Shown here one piece after another: positions 28,214 through 36,357 of a stretch of DNA of 64,000 bases. Numbering within the stretch: position 1 is the stretch's first letter; the number at the start of each line of letters is the position of its first letter. The notes beneath the pieces were generated by a model. The model saw nothing but the letters and a program-made list of their open reading frames with translations. It was not told the origin of the DNA and did not search any database. This DNA is from Stigmatella aurantiaca DW4/3-1 (GTDB lineage: Bacteria > Myxococcota > Myxococcia > Myxococcales > Myxococcaceae), in contig NC_014623.1 of the NCBI RefSeq assembly GCF_000165485.1, positions 7,520,893 through 7,584,892 of the forward strand, given 5' to 3'. A program made the translations under genes and the position numbers.

Positions 28214-28302
28214 GTATCCGTCCGGTCAGCGACGTGGTGGGGGGGGATTGAGGCCAGACCTGCGCTGTGCTCGGCGAAGATCGCGAGTTCAAAGCAGACA
28301 GG
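28214..28302 (+). repeat. Diverged copy C of the 64-bp repeat
   Basis: Aligned without gaps to 5129-5217: gtatccgtccg at the start, then gacgtg, gattgag and tgctcggcgaaga, and at the end gcgagttcaa and gacagg are conserved. The reading frame is broken by a TGA, so it is a decayed scrap of the same sequence family. Confidence 0.7.
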
Positions 28303-28407
28303 CTTCGTGGGACTGGTGATGTTCGCGGTGGCGGCGGTCGTCGGAGACGACGCGCAGCCTTCCCCGTGCCTTCACAAGAACCCAAGCCGAAATCCCCGTA
28401 GAGGGGG

Positions 28408-29565
28408 TTATCCTCGCACGGATGTGATGCCCCGGCTGCGCTTCAGTGACGACGAGGCGAAGAATCCGCCGCAGGCCTCTCTCAGGGAGCAGCCCTCGCA
28501 CTCGCGGAAGTAGACGTTCTTCCAGTCGGAGATGCTCTTTCGCGCGAAGGGGTGGAGGTCCGTGGGAAGCACGCAGAGCGGGTGGTTGTAGAGGGACGTG
28601 CTGACGCCGGCCCGGTCCAGGATTCGCACCGACGCGCGCAGGGACTCCTGGTAGTCGAGCGGATCCACCCAGAGCTTCAGAAGGTTCGTCTTCGCGAACC
28701 CCATCAACTCCAGCCCCATCAGCGCGACGTGATCCACGAAGAGCAGGTTCCGGGCGATGAAGCGCGCCAGTTCCGGAAGTCGCTCGTAGGTGAAGGCATG
28801 GATGACGACCCGGAGTTCCACCCGGACGCCCGCCCGCTTCAGGTTCAGGATGCCACGAACGGTGTCGTCGTACGCCCCCCGTGCCTGCACGACGTGGTCG
28901 TGCTCCTCGGGGAGGTCGGAGTACAGCGGGATGCCCACCATCAGGTCTGGATGCCTCACTTGGCCCAGCCCCTGGGCAAAGCCCTCCTCCGAGAAGCGCC
29001 GGCCATTGGAGAGCATGTGGACCGCAGTCATCGGCAGGTGCGTCTTCAACCCCTCCACGAGCCGCAGCAGCCCCTCTCCCAGCAGCCCGGGCTCTCCTCC
29101 CGTGATGCCCAGCTCGCGGGTCTCCGGGGAGATGAGTGGGATGAGTTCCATCAACTCTTCCAGCAACCAGGAGTCATCATGCGGGCGCGGCGGCTGCGAG
29201 CACATCAAGCAATAGTTGTCGCATCGTTCCGTGACCAGCAGGCTGTTGGACAGTGACGCCTTCCGGTAGAGCGTGCTCACCCTCCCCTGGGAAGGTTCCA
29301 CTCGCACCACGTCCCCTTCCGCGAGCGGAAACAACCCGGCAGGCAGCAGATAGGCATCCGGAACCTCCACGCCAGGGCCCTCCCCCTCCAGCAGGTACGC
29401 GCGAAACCCCGAAGGCAATGGCCCCCACGGCTCACGGACGAGGAGGATTTCCGGTGCCCCGGCGTCCGGCACAGCATAGGGGCCAACGCGGATCCGTCCG
29501 AGAAAGGGATGGGTGGACGGGCAGGAAAGGGGACGGAGACCCGGCGCGGACAGGGAAGGCATCAT
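28408..29565 (-). CDS. hxsC: His-Xaa-Ser system radical SAM maturase HxsC
   Basis: The 385-residue protein carries the HxsC-type radical SAM cluster motif TERCDNYCLMCSQPPRPHDD (CxxxCxxC, near residue 115), followed by LGITGGEPGLLGEG (the SAM-binding GGEP) and a C-terminal Cys group RECEGCSLREACGGFF that may bind an auxiliary cluster. In HXS systems HxsB and HxsC are the two radical SAM enzymes thought to modify the His-Xaa-Ser repeat protein; the chemistry is not known to me. It is the last gene of a five-gene operon and starts three bases after the hxsB stop. Confidence 0.92.
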   Translation of the reverse strand: MMPSLSAPGLRPLSCPSTHPFLGRIRVGPYAVPDAGAPEILLVREPWGPLPSGFRAYLLEGEGPGVEVPDAYLLPAGLFPLAEGDVVRVEPSQGRVSTLYRKASLSNSLLVTERCDNYCLMCSQPPRPHDDSWLLEELMELIPLISPETRELGITGGEPGLLGEGLLRLVEGLKTHLPMTAVHMLSNGRRFSEEGFAQGLGQVRHPDLMVGIPLYSDLPEEHDHVVQARGAYDDTVRGILNLKRAGVRVELRVVIHAFTYERLPELARFIARNLLFVDHVALMGLELMGFAKTNLLKLWVDPLDYQESLRASVRILDRAGVSTSLYNHPLCVLPTDLHPFARKSISDWKNVYFRECEGCSLREACGGFFASSSLKRSRGITSVRG

Positions 29566-29568
29566 GGC

Positions 29569-31011
29569 TCACAGCCACCCGAGCAGCGTCTCTCGTGCCG
29601 GAGGGTCGTCCTCGAGCAAGGTGATGAGGTGCCGGAGCACCGCCATCTGCTTCTTGCAGAAGGCGCTGAAGGCCTTGTGCCCCACGGCGTCCCCCTGTGT
29701 CGCGCGGTGGAAGACGGGATCCGCGCCGCACAGCGGAAGAAATGCGCAGTCGCTGCACATGGGCACGCCTTCCGGCATCGTGTCGCTCAAGTGAGCCAAC
29801 AGGGTTTCGGACGTCAGGAGGGCAGCGTGGCCGTCGGTGGCGACATGCCCCAACCGGAAGGACAGGTCACCCATCTCCGCCAGCATCCGGCCTTCGTCGG
29901 AGGCATAGACAGCACCGTCGTAGTTGTAGACGAGCGCACCAATCCCCAGGCCCGCTGGCGACTGAAGGTCCACGTAGTTCGAGCCCTGGGGAGAGAAGAG
30001 CTTCTGCAGGAGGAGGGTGGTGAACTCCTCGCGCAGCGCGTATCCCTTGGCGTTGAGCTCCAAAATGTGCGCGAGCCCTCGTTGGTAGAAGGCGATCCAC
30101 CGGTCGACATCGTAGTCCTGGCCGCCCTTGCCCCGGACCGCGAAACCATAGGGGCTCAGGTTGCGCAGGAAGACGGAGTGAAATCCCAGGTGCACGTATT
30201 CGTCGATGATCTCCTCCACCCGGTCCAGGCTGGTGCGTGTGGTGGTCATGAGCGCGGAGACGGCCTGATCGCCCAGGGCCTCTCTCGCACGGCGGATGCC
30301 CTCTACCGTCCGTTGGTGGCTGTTTCCACCTCGCACGGGACGCTGGGCGTTGTGCAGCGCCTCCGGTCCATCGAGCGACGTGGAGAGGAAGATGCCGTGC
30401 TGCTTGCAGAACGCCAGCATCTCCTCCGACAGCCGGGAGAGGTTCGTCGCAATGACGAACTGGAGGTCCCGCCCCAGCGGCTGGTTCAGCGTGAGGGCGC
30501 GTTCGACGACATGGCGGATGAGACCAAAGTTGAGCAGCGGCTCGCCCCCCTGGAACTCAATCTTGAGCGCGGGAGAGGGACTCTGGAACACCAGGTCCAG
30601 GGCCCGGTCCGCGTGCTCCCGCGTCATGTCGAACCGGGCCCGGTCCTCCACCTGACGCGACACCTGGCAGTACTGGCAGGAGTGATCACACCGCAGCGTG
30701 ACCACGAAGATGTGCAGGCCGGTGAAAGCCGCAAGCTGCTCGGCCCGCGTCCGATACTTGAGCGCCAGCAGGTCCAACGCCACACGCGACTGCCGGTCGA
30801 ACATGAAGTGCCGGGACTTGAGCGCCTTGTACGTTGGCGAGTCCGGCGGCAGCGTGCGCTGCACGAAGGCTACCAGGTGCTCGCGCGAGAGCACCACGTG
30901 TTCCCCCACGTCGTTGGTCACCACGTACCGGCGGTCATCCAGCGGGCTGAACCGGAAGGGTGCGAGCCGGTAGTCCGGGCCGGGTCCGAAGGCCGTGCGT
31001 TCCTGGAACAT
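29569..31011 (-). CDS. hxsB: His-Xaa-Ser system radical SAM maturase HxsB
   Basis: At 480 residues it has the size and layout of HxsB. The N-terminal segment FRFSPLDDRRYVVTNDVGEH recognises or positions substrate in related maturases, then comes the radical SAM motif FVVTLRCDHSCQYCQVSRQV (CxxxCxxC) and IEFQGGEPLLNF. A SPASM-like C-terminal Cys set is visible in CSDCAFLPLCGADPVF and FCKKQ. It would generate a 5'-deoxyadenosyl radical to modify the HxsA peptide in the cytoplasm before export. It lies ten bases after hxsD and just before hxsC. Confidence 0.93.
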   Translation of the reverse strand: MFQERTAFGPGPDYRLAPFRFSPLDDRRYVVTNDVGEHVVLSREHLVAFVQRTLPPDSPTYKALKSRHFMFDRQSRVALDLLALKYRTRAEQLAAFTGLHIFVVTLRCDHSCQYCQVSRQVEDRARFDMTREHADRALDLVFQSPSPALKIEFQGGEPLLNFGLIRHVVERALTLNQPLGRDLQFVIATNLSRLSEEMLAFCKQHGIFLSTSLDGPEALHNAQRPVRGGNSHQRTVEGIRRAREALGDQAVSALMTTTRTSLDRVEEIIDEYVHLGFHSVFLRNLSPYGFAVRGKGGQDYDVDRWIAFYQRGLAHILELNAKGYALREEFTTLLLQKLFSPQGSNYVDLQSPAGLGIGALVYNYDGAVYASDEGRMLAEMGDLSFRLGHVATDGHAALLTSETLLAHLSDTMPEGVPMCSDCAFLPLCGADPVFHRATQGDAVGHKAFSAFCKKQMAVLRHLITLLEDDPPARETLLGWL

Positions 31012-31021
31012 GGAGCGATCC

Positions 31022-31381
31022 TCAGTCCCGCCGAATGAGGTCGGTCCGGGAGAAGGCCTGGGCGAGGATCAACGCGCGCACGGGCCGCGTCTCCTCGCCA
31101 ATCTGTTCGCGCAGTTCTTGGTCCAGCAACTCCTGGAAGTAGCACCGGACGGCATCGAGAGCCTCCGCCTTGCGCGTGTCCGGACGAAAGAGACAGGTGA
31201 CCGGGAGGAGCTGCCCGTCCGAAGTACCCAAGACCACCGTGAAGTGCTCCGCGAAGCGGTAGCTGGCCTTCTGTACGGCGGCGAGGCGGTAGACGCGCAA
31301 GTCGAGCGTGAGGCGGACCACGCCCTCGTGGAAGACGAAGGCCCCGGGCACGTCCGGCGGCAGGGAGGGACTACCACTCAA
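31022..31381 (-). CDS. hxsD: His-Xaa-Ser system protein HxsD
   Basis: The 119-residue protein contains LDLRVYRLAAVQKASYRFAE followed by HFTVVLGTSDGQLLPVTCLF, the hallmark of HxsD. This small partner is always found with HxsB and HxsC and is possibly a peptide-binding or scaffold subunit. The reading begins at a TTG (31381) that overlaps the end of hxsA by 11 bp, indicating translational coupling; a GTG further in would remove about ten residues. The C-terminal helix (FQELLDQELREQIGEETRPV) is typical. Confidence 0.9.
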   Translation of the reverse strand: MSGSPSLPPDVPGAFVFHEGVVRLTLDLRVYRLAAVQKASYRFAEHFTVVLGTSDGQLLPVTCLFRPDTRKAEALDAVRCYFQELLDQELREQIGEETRPVRALILAQAFSRTDLIRRD

Positions 31382-31976
31382 GCATCACCTCGCCAGTTTG
31401 GCCTTCGAGAAGCTCCACCTCCACCGTGACATCCCCGACGAAGCGGTTCTCCACGCGGACGATGTGCGTCCCCGCCGGAAGCTCTAGGGATGCCGTCACA
31501 TCCTGCCCTACGGGCTTGTCATCCACGAAGATGCGTCCCCCAGGAAATGCGACGAACGAGACGCGGGCGGGCCGGAGCGCGCGCGAGGGCGCTTCGGTTC
31601 TTTGAGAAGAGGTGGACTCGGAATCATCGGACGTGTCGGCGCTCCGGTCGGGTGGAGGACTGGGGGCCGACGATCGGGACGGAGCAGGCGGTACGTAGGT
31701 GGGGACGTAGACGCGACGGGAGCCGCCGCTGCCCGAGTAGTGACTGCGATGCGAGGAATGGGAGCGGTGCGAGCGATGCCCCGCGAGCAGGACAGGAGGC
31801 CCACCAGCAGGCTCCACCAAGAGCACTTCGCGGTGCGAGTCCTCTTCCTCATTGCGGCGGAAGGGGTCGCCCGAAGCCTCTGCGCTGGGAACCAGAAGGC
31901 CCGAAGGTGCGGCTCCGCCAATCAACGCAAGCAGCGCGGAACTCACGGAGAGCAAGCTTGGAGGTTTGCGGCTCAT
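31371..31976 (-). CDS. hxsA: His-Xaa-Ser repeat protein HxsA with PEGA-like domain
   Basis: From the ATG at 31976 the 201-residue protein has an N-terminal hydrophobic signal (LLSVSSALLALIGGAAPSGL). It then has five consecutive His-Xaa-Ser units at residues 67-81 (HRS HRS HSS HRS HYS), the presumed modification sites, and a Gly/Ser patch. A Pro/Ser-rich linker leads to a C-terminal PEGA-like beta domain (VSFVAFPGGRIFVDDKPVGQ, then ELPAGTHIVRVENRFVGDVT). The short array and the PEGA tail suggest a surface-displayed product. The ATG overlaps the stop of the upstream gene (ATGA), so the two are translationally coupled. Confidence 0.9.
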   Translation of the reverse strand: MSRKPPSLLSVSSALLALIGGAAPSGLLVPSAEASGDPFRRNEEEDSHREVLLVEPAGGPPVLLAGHRSHRSHSSHRSHYSGSGGSRRVYVPTYVPPAPSRSSAPSPPPDRSADTSDDSESTSSQRTEAPSRALRPARVSFVAFPGGRIFVDDKPVGQDVTASLELPAGTHIVRVENRFVGDVTVEVELLEGQTGEVMLEW

Positions 31977-32722
31977 GGCTTCAGGTCTCCCACACGCAGT
32001 TCCATCAAGTCCGAGTTCCGCCACCGGGCGACGACTGGCACTGTCCCCACCTTCCAGGTGGACGTTGTGGGTCCCCGCGTCCCCTCCCTCGCGGGCGGGG
32101 TGGGAAGCGGAACGGACTGGCCCAGCGCTTGCGACAGCAAGGCCGCGGTCTCCTCCGCTTGAGCAGGCGCGTTGAGGACACGGCCCGCCTTGTCCCGGCC
32201 TACCAGGTAGACGCCCACACAGCGCTCTCCCTCCATGGCGCAGTGGAGCTGCACCGTGTCCGATTCGAGGGTGATAATCCGCGCTGAAGGCGCCGCCGGG
32301 AGGTGGAGCAGTTGGAGCACCAAGGCCCGCTCCGCGCCAACCAGGGCCAGCTTCCCCCGCTCCTCCCGGGCCCAGTTGCTGGCATCGAGCGCCCGCGCCG
32401 CCAGTTCCCGGTCTCCGGGAAGCTTCGCGGCGGCTTCGACTCCCGCGAGAACCTGATCCACGCGCTGAAGCCAGACGAGATCGGATTCTCCTTCACGAGT
32501 GGAGGGAATGAGCGTCTTCATCAAGGCCTCACGGGCCTGGACGCGTTGCTGCTTGACAGCTTCCTGTTGCTCACGGGCCGCCTTCCAACGGCAGTCGCTG
32601 CCAACGCACGCAGTGGAGGGAGCGGCCCAGGGGTCCGGTTCAGCTCCCAGGGCCGCGGGCCCTAGGAGGACGGCCAGACCTCCCACAAAGGATTTCCACC
32701 CCCGAAGTCTCTGTCTGTCCAT
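31973..32722 (-). CDS. HXS-operon secreted protein of unknown family
   Basis: The ATG at 32722 gives a 249-residue protein with a signal peptide (WKSFVGGLAVLLGPAALGAE) and a mature part that is largely helical (WKAAREQQEAVKQQRVQARE, a likely coiled coil), with two Cys pairs (ACVGSDCRW; LHCAMEGERCVGVYLVGRD). The C-terminal region (PTTSTWKVGTVPVVARWRNS, then LMELRVGDLKP) is beta-rich. I do not recognise a family. It is first in the operon and its stop overlaps the hxsA start, so it is made together with the modified peptide. It may be a chaperone, partner or second exported component of the HXS product. Confidence 0.7.
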   Translation of the reverse strand: MDRQRLRGWKSFVGGLAVLLGPAALGAEPDPWAAPSTACVGSDCRWKAAREQQEAVKQQRVQAREALMKTLIPSTREGESDLVWLQRVDQVLAGVEAAAKLPGDRELAARALDASNWAREERGKLALVGAERALVLQLLHLPAAPSARIITLESDTVQLHCAMEGERCVGVYLVGRDKAGRVLNAPAQAEETAALLSQALGQSVPLPTPPAREGTRGPTTSTWKVGTVPVVARWRNSDLMELRVGDLKP

Positions 32723-32812
32723 GCGCGCCTTCACCCCTTGACGGACACCGGAGCCCATGATGCCGGAACGTGATTCCGATGCAAATACCTCCAAGGAGGG
32801 ATGCAGGAGCAC

Positions 32813-32908
32813 TCAGGAAGCGAGCCGGATGCCATCGGCCTCCTGGCTCGGACCTGAGTCCTGAATGGGGACACGGCGCGTGGCGTTGGGGCCCCGGCGG
32901 GAACTCAT
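32813..32908 (-). CDS. Possible 31-residue peptide upstream of the HXS operon
   Basis: A short minus-strand reading, MSSRRGPNATRRVPIQDSGP then SQEADGIRLAS, has strong G/C preference at third codon positions, unlike the other frames here. It lies 90 bp before the first HXS-operon start. No good ribosome binding site is seen. It could be a leader peptide, a real small gene or chance; it has no His-Xaa-Ser unit. Confidence 0.25.
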   Translation of the reverse strand: MSSRRGPNATRRVPIQDSGPSQEADGIRLAS

Positions 32909-33146
32909 TACAGCAAGGAGCGCAACTGTCCGTCCGTGTTGATGCCCCAGGCCCACGGCATTCTGTCCCCTCAAGAGGAGGCGGAGCCTGGGCAGGAGGA
33001 GGCGAGCCCGGCGCTGGCTGCGACGGTGGAGTCGACGCGGCAGCGCACGCCGCGATGGGATGGGGCGGGGCTGCTGCGCCGTACTCTCGCATAAGGGTTC
33101 GGGTGATCCCAACCGTCGAGCTCGTTCGGCTTCCAGCTACGAACGC

Positions 33147-34112
33147 TCATCGCCCGAGCTGCTCCTGGTCGGCAATGATCTTGTCATACAGCGCGTCGCG
33201 CGCACCGTCGTCCGGGACCGCCGACGGTGCGACGTTGGCCGCGACAAGCTTCATCCCCTGCCACGGATCGATCAGACACTCAAAATCGCCGACGACGGAT
33301 TTCGCTTTGGAGTTATCGAATTGGACCGACGGTGCCTTGTCGCCGAGGAGGGGCCCCTCCCACTCTGGGTTGTAGCGGATGAGTGTATCGGAGGAGACGT
33401 GAACCCATCGAGGGTGACGCACACCGAGCGCCGCGGCGATGGCCTCTGAAATCTCGTTCCATGACCACTGCCGGTCATGGGTGATGTGAAACGCTTCGCC
33501 GAGCGCACGCGGATGACCGAGCAGCCGCGCGAAGGGCGGCGCGAAATCGCGCGCGTACGTGATGGTCCAGAGCGACTCACCATCGCCATGAATGATGACG
33601 GGCAGCCCGCGCAGCAGTCGCGACACTTCGCCGCCAAGGGGTGTCGGCATGTGGGTGCGGTAGGTGTGGCTTGGCCGCACGATGGTGTACGGCAGGCGGG
33701 TCTGCGCGCGAAGGATGGCCTCCATCTCAGCCTTTGCGCGCGAGTACGCCCAGTGTGGGTTGTGGAGTGGCGTTTGCTCGGTGATGGGCAGATGGCGGAC
33801 AGGTTTGGCGTACGCCGAGGCGGAGCTGATGAAGACATACTGCCCACAGTGTCCGCTGAAGATTCCGATGTCCCTCTGGATCTCCGCTGGCGAGAAGAGG
33901 CGGAACTGGCAGATGACGTCGAAGTTTTCAGCGGCGAGGCGCGAATACGCTGCGTCGTCGCCCACATCACCTGTCACGAAGCGGCAGGCCGGCGGGAGCC
34001 CGGCATTGTTCCGGCCTCGATTGAACACCGTGACCTCATGCCCCAGCCGCACTGTCTCGTGGATGCAGTCGAAGCTGATCTCGCCACTGCCACCGATGTA
34101 AAGCACGCGCAT
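33147..34112 (-). CDS. NAD-dependent epimerase/dehydratase family protein
   Basis: The start at 34112 gives a 321-residue extended-SDR protein: MRVLYIGGSGEISFDCIHET (a GxxGxxS-like variant of the Rossmann loop), FVTGDVGDD with the Asp contacting the cofactor, YVFISSASAYAK, and NPHWAYSRAKAEME with the YxxxK catalytic pair. The family includes mRNA-binding chloroplast-like and sugar epimerase proteins; here ISGG is replaced by IGGS, so sugar-nucleotide epimerase activity is not assured. It may be in a loose group with the downstream LysR on the same strand. Confidence 0.85.
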   Translation of the reverse strand: MRVLYIGGSGEISFDCIHETVRLGHEVTVFNRGRNNAGLPPACRFVTGDVGDDAAYSRLAAENFDVICQFRLFSPAEIQRDIGIFSGHCGQYVFISSASAYAKPVRHLPITEQTPLHNPHWAYSRAKAEMEAILRAQTRLPYTIVRPSHTYRTHMPTPLGGEVSRLLRGLPVIIHGDGESLWTITYARDFAPPFARLLGHPRALGEAFHITHDRQWSWNEISEAIAAALGVRHPRWVHVSSDTLIRYNPEWEGPLLGDKAPSVQFDNSKAKSVVGDFECLIDPWQGMKLVAANVAPSAVPDDGARDALYDKIIADQEQLGR

Positions 34113-34256
34113 CGTTGCCCCTGCCGGTTTGGAGTTACCTGTCGGCCTGGTTGACCATCGCCGCGCCCTGAGCCTCGCACGCAACGAAGCTGTCCATCCA
34201 GTCCCACCTGTGAGTCGATTCGGTCATCCTTCAGTCCGTGAGCGATGAGCTTCTGC

Positions 34257-35156
34257 TCAAGCGCTCTGCTCGCTCTCGGCGTACGCAGCGCGCAGATGCT
34301 CGACGAGGACCCGGACTCGCGGCTCGTGGCGGCGGGAAGCCCGGTAGAGGGCGTACACCTCGACCGGCTCCGATTGCCATCCCGGCAAGAGTTGCCGCAA
34401 CCGCTTGTTCTGGAGATCGGCGGCGACGAACCAGTGCGGAAGTAATGCGACCCCCAGGCCATCGAGGGCAAGCTCACGGAGCAAGTGGCCCGCATTGCAC
34501 GAGCAGCGCACCTTCATCCGGACGCGGGCCGTGGCCGCCCCGTTCAGGAGCGTCCAAACCTCGGTCGCCGCATCACGGACGGGTGAGATGGACTCGTGGG
34601 CCGCGAGCGCGGCCGACGTCTTCGGCTTACCGTGGCGCCGGACGTAGGCGGGCGACGCGACGACGACACGGTGCCAGCGGGACAGGGGGCGTGCCACGAT
34701 CTCCGTCGAAAGCGGAGGCTTGGCGGCCACCCGGATCGCGACATCGACGTCCTCGAGCACGAGATCGATCAACCGGTCCTCGAGTCGCACGTCGAGCCGG
34801 AGCCCTGGATGTTTGCCTACCAGGGACCGCAAGAGCGATGCCCCTGACAGGAAGCCCACGGTGACGGGCAGGCTGATCCGGAGCAATCCCTCAAGACGTC
34901 CGTCCCGGCCGATGGACTGGGCCTCGTCGACTTCGCGCAGAACTCGCAGGCATCGCTCGTAGTACTGCTGGCCCGCCACGGTCACGGTCATCCGGCGCGT
35001 GGTCCGGGCCAGGAGCGGCGTTGCGACTTCCTGCTCGAGCGCCGTGACATGCCGACTGACCGCCGCCGTCGAGAGCCGGAGTTGCTTGGCCGCCGCCGAC
35101 AGGCTACCGGCTTCGATCACACGAACGAACGTCGCCATCCTCACGAGAAGGTCCAT
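34257..35156 (-). CDS. LysR family transcriptional regulator
   Basis: The ATG at 35156 gives 299 residues: an N-terminal winged HTH (FVRVIEAGSLSAAAKQLRLS, then TAAVSRHVTALEQEVATPLL) and a periplasmic-binding-like effector domain (RLEDRLIDLVLEDVDVAIRV; LLRELALDGLGVALLPHWFV). It is divergent from the SDR gene at 35275 with about 118 bp between them, the usual arrangement in which it regulates that oxidoreductase in response to a small molecule. The gene is intact, unlike the LysR at 10089. Confidence 0.92.
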   Translation of the reverse strand: MDLLVRMATFVRVIEAGSLSAAAKQLRLSTAAVSRHVTALEQEVATPLLARTTRRMTVTVAGQQYYERCLRVLREVDEAQSIGRDGRLEGLLRISLPVTVGFLSGASLLRSLVGKHPGLRLDVRLEDRLIDLVLEDVDVAIRVAAKPPLSTEIVARPLSRWHRVVVASPAYVRRHGKPKTSAALAAHESISPVRDAATEVWTLLNGAATARVRMKVRCSCNAGHLLRELALDGLGVALLPHWFVAADLQNKRLRQLLPGWQSEPVEVYALYRASRRHEPRVRVLVEHLRAAYAESEQSA

Positions 35157-35274
35157 GGGCCGAGCCTGACGGATTGTTACGCAAACCGCAAAACTCACTC
35201 ACCCTCCTCGCACCTACTGCGGCAGAGGCACCGTTGGCATTGTGCTGGTCATGAAGTCACTGGATGGAGGCACC

Positions 35275-36033
35275 GTGCCAACCACGAAGTCATTCGATGG
35301 AAGCGTCTTCCTTGTCAGCGGCGCCAGCTCCGGAATTGGCGAGGCCGCGGCCGTTGCCCTGCGGCAGCGGGGCGCGGCTGTATACGGACTCACCAGCAGT
35401 TCCTCCACGCTTGCCTCCGCCCGCGAGCGCCACCCGGCGGTTCGCTGGCTCAGCGCGGATGTAACGAGGCGCTCCGAGGTCGGCACCGCCGTGGCGGCCA
35501 TCCTCGCCGAGGCCGGGCGGCTCGACGGGCTGGTCAACACCGCGGGAATCTACACGTTCGCGCCGCTCGAAGCTTCGGGCGAGGAGATGATGCGCCGTCA
35601 GTTCGAGGTCAACGTGTTCGGCACGGTCTTTCTGACCCAGGCTTCGCTCGCCGCGCTCAAGGACAGCAAGGGCACGATCGTCAACGTCAGCAGCACCTCC
35701 GCCCACAAGGCGATGGCCGACCAGTCGATCTACGCCGCGACGAAAGGGGCCGTCGAGTCTCTGACGCGTGCCTGGGCGCTCGAACTTGCCCGGCACGGCG
35801 TGCGTGTGAATGCGATCTCGCCAGGGCCTACCCTGACGCCCGGCATCGCCAGGATCCCGATGCCGAAGGAGATGTTCGAGGCAGCCAAGGAGCAGATTCT
35901 CCGGACAGTTCCGCTCGCCCGCATGGGCACGAGTGAAGAGGTCGCGCACTGGATCGTCACGCTCGCCGATCCAGCCGTGACCTGGCTGACCGGCCAGATC
36001 GTCGGGATCGATGGTGGCCTGAGTGTGAGCTGA
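35275..36033 (+). CDS. SDR family oxidoreductase
   Basis: The GTG at 35275 is preceded by GGAGG at four bases and gives a 252-residue classical SDR. Visible motifs are VSGASSGIGEAAAVAL (cofactor loop), LVNTAGIYTF (NNAG variant with Thr), IVNVSSTSAHKA (catalytic Ser), IYAATKGAVESLTR (Tyr and Lys) and AISPGPTLTPG. The C-terminus WLTGQIVGIDGGLSVS is typical of the FabG-like subgroup. An upstream ATG at 35251 is in frame but lacks a ribosome site. It is probably controlled by the divergent LysR protein. The substrate is unknown. Confidence 0.9.
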   Translation: MPTTKSFDGSVFLVSGASSGIGEAAAVALRQRGAAVYGLTSSSSTLASARERHPAVRWLSADVTRRSEVGTAVAAILAEAGRLDGLVNTAGIYTFAPLEASGEEMMRRQFEVNVFGTVFLTQASLAALKDSKGTIVNVSSTSAHKAMADQSIYAATKGAVESLTRAWALELARHGVRVNAISPGPTLTPGIARIPMPKEMFEAAKEQILRTVPLARMGTSEEVAHWIVTLADPAVTWLTGQIVGIDGGLSVS

Positions 36034-36357
36034 GGGCGAGGAGACCCACGATGAACACGGCGATTGGCTCCTGGCGGGGGTGGGCGCTGGCAGTCCTGCT
36101 CCCTTCCCGAAAACTTCGGCAGGGCCGAGAGAACCGACATGCTCTCGATGGTTGGCGAGCCACGGCGCCCCCTGAGGCTTGGCATGGTCCTCTTGGTGCT
36201 CCATGACCGCCAAGAGGCTCGAAGGCGGCAGGGGTGCGTTTCGAGAAGGACTCCATCGGTTCCTGATAATCTTGGAAATTCAGCTCTATGTTGACTAATC
36301 AGCTTATTCAGGTTTAATTGTTTTTCAGGGTGTTCTGTTCGTAAGGAGCTCTTCACC
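36034..36357. other. Intergenic with promoter of the Cys-rich lipoprotein
   Basis: The last 90 bases are AT-rich (ttgactaatcagcttattca followed by ggtttaattg) and could hold a -35 TTGACT and a -10-like TTTAAT element about 17 bases apart, near 36293-36321. TAAGGAG lies at the right distance before the GTG at 36358. The first 200 bases show no supported gene. Confidence 0.4.

Noticed and set aside
29509-31038. A 509-codon plus-strand ORF opposite hxsB
   Set aside because: No family pattern and many Arg/Gln/His residues; hxsB on the other strand has radical SAM and SPASM-like motifs.
32640-33092. Pro-rich minus-strand ORF upstream of the HXS operon as a precursor peptide
   Set aside because: No His-Xaa-Ser units and no clear start; composition looks like GC-rich noncoding sequence.
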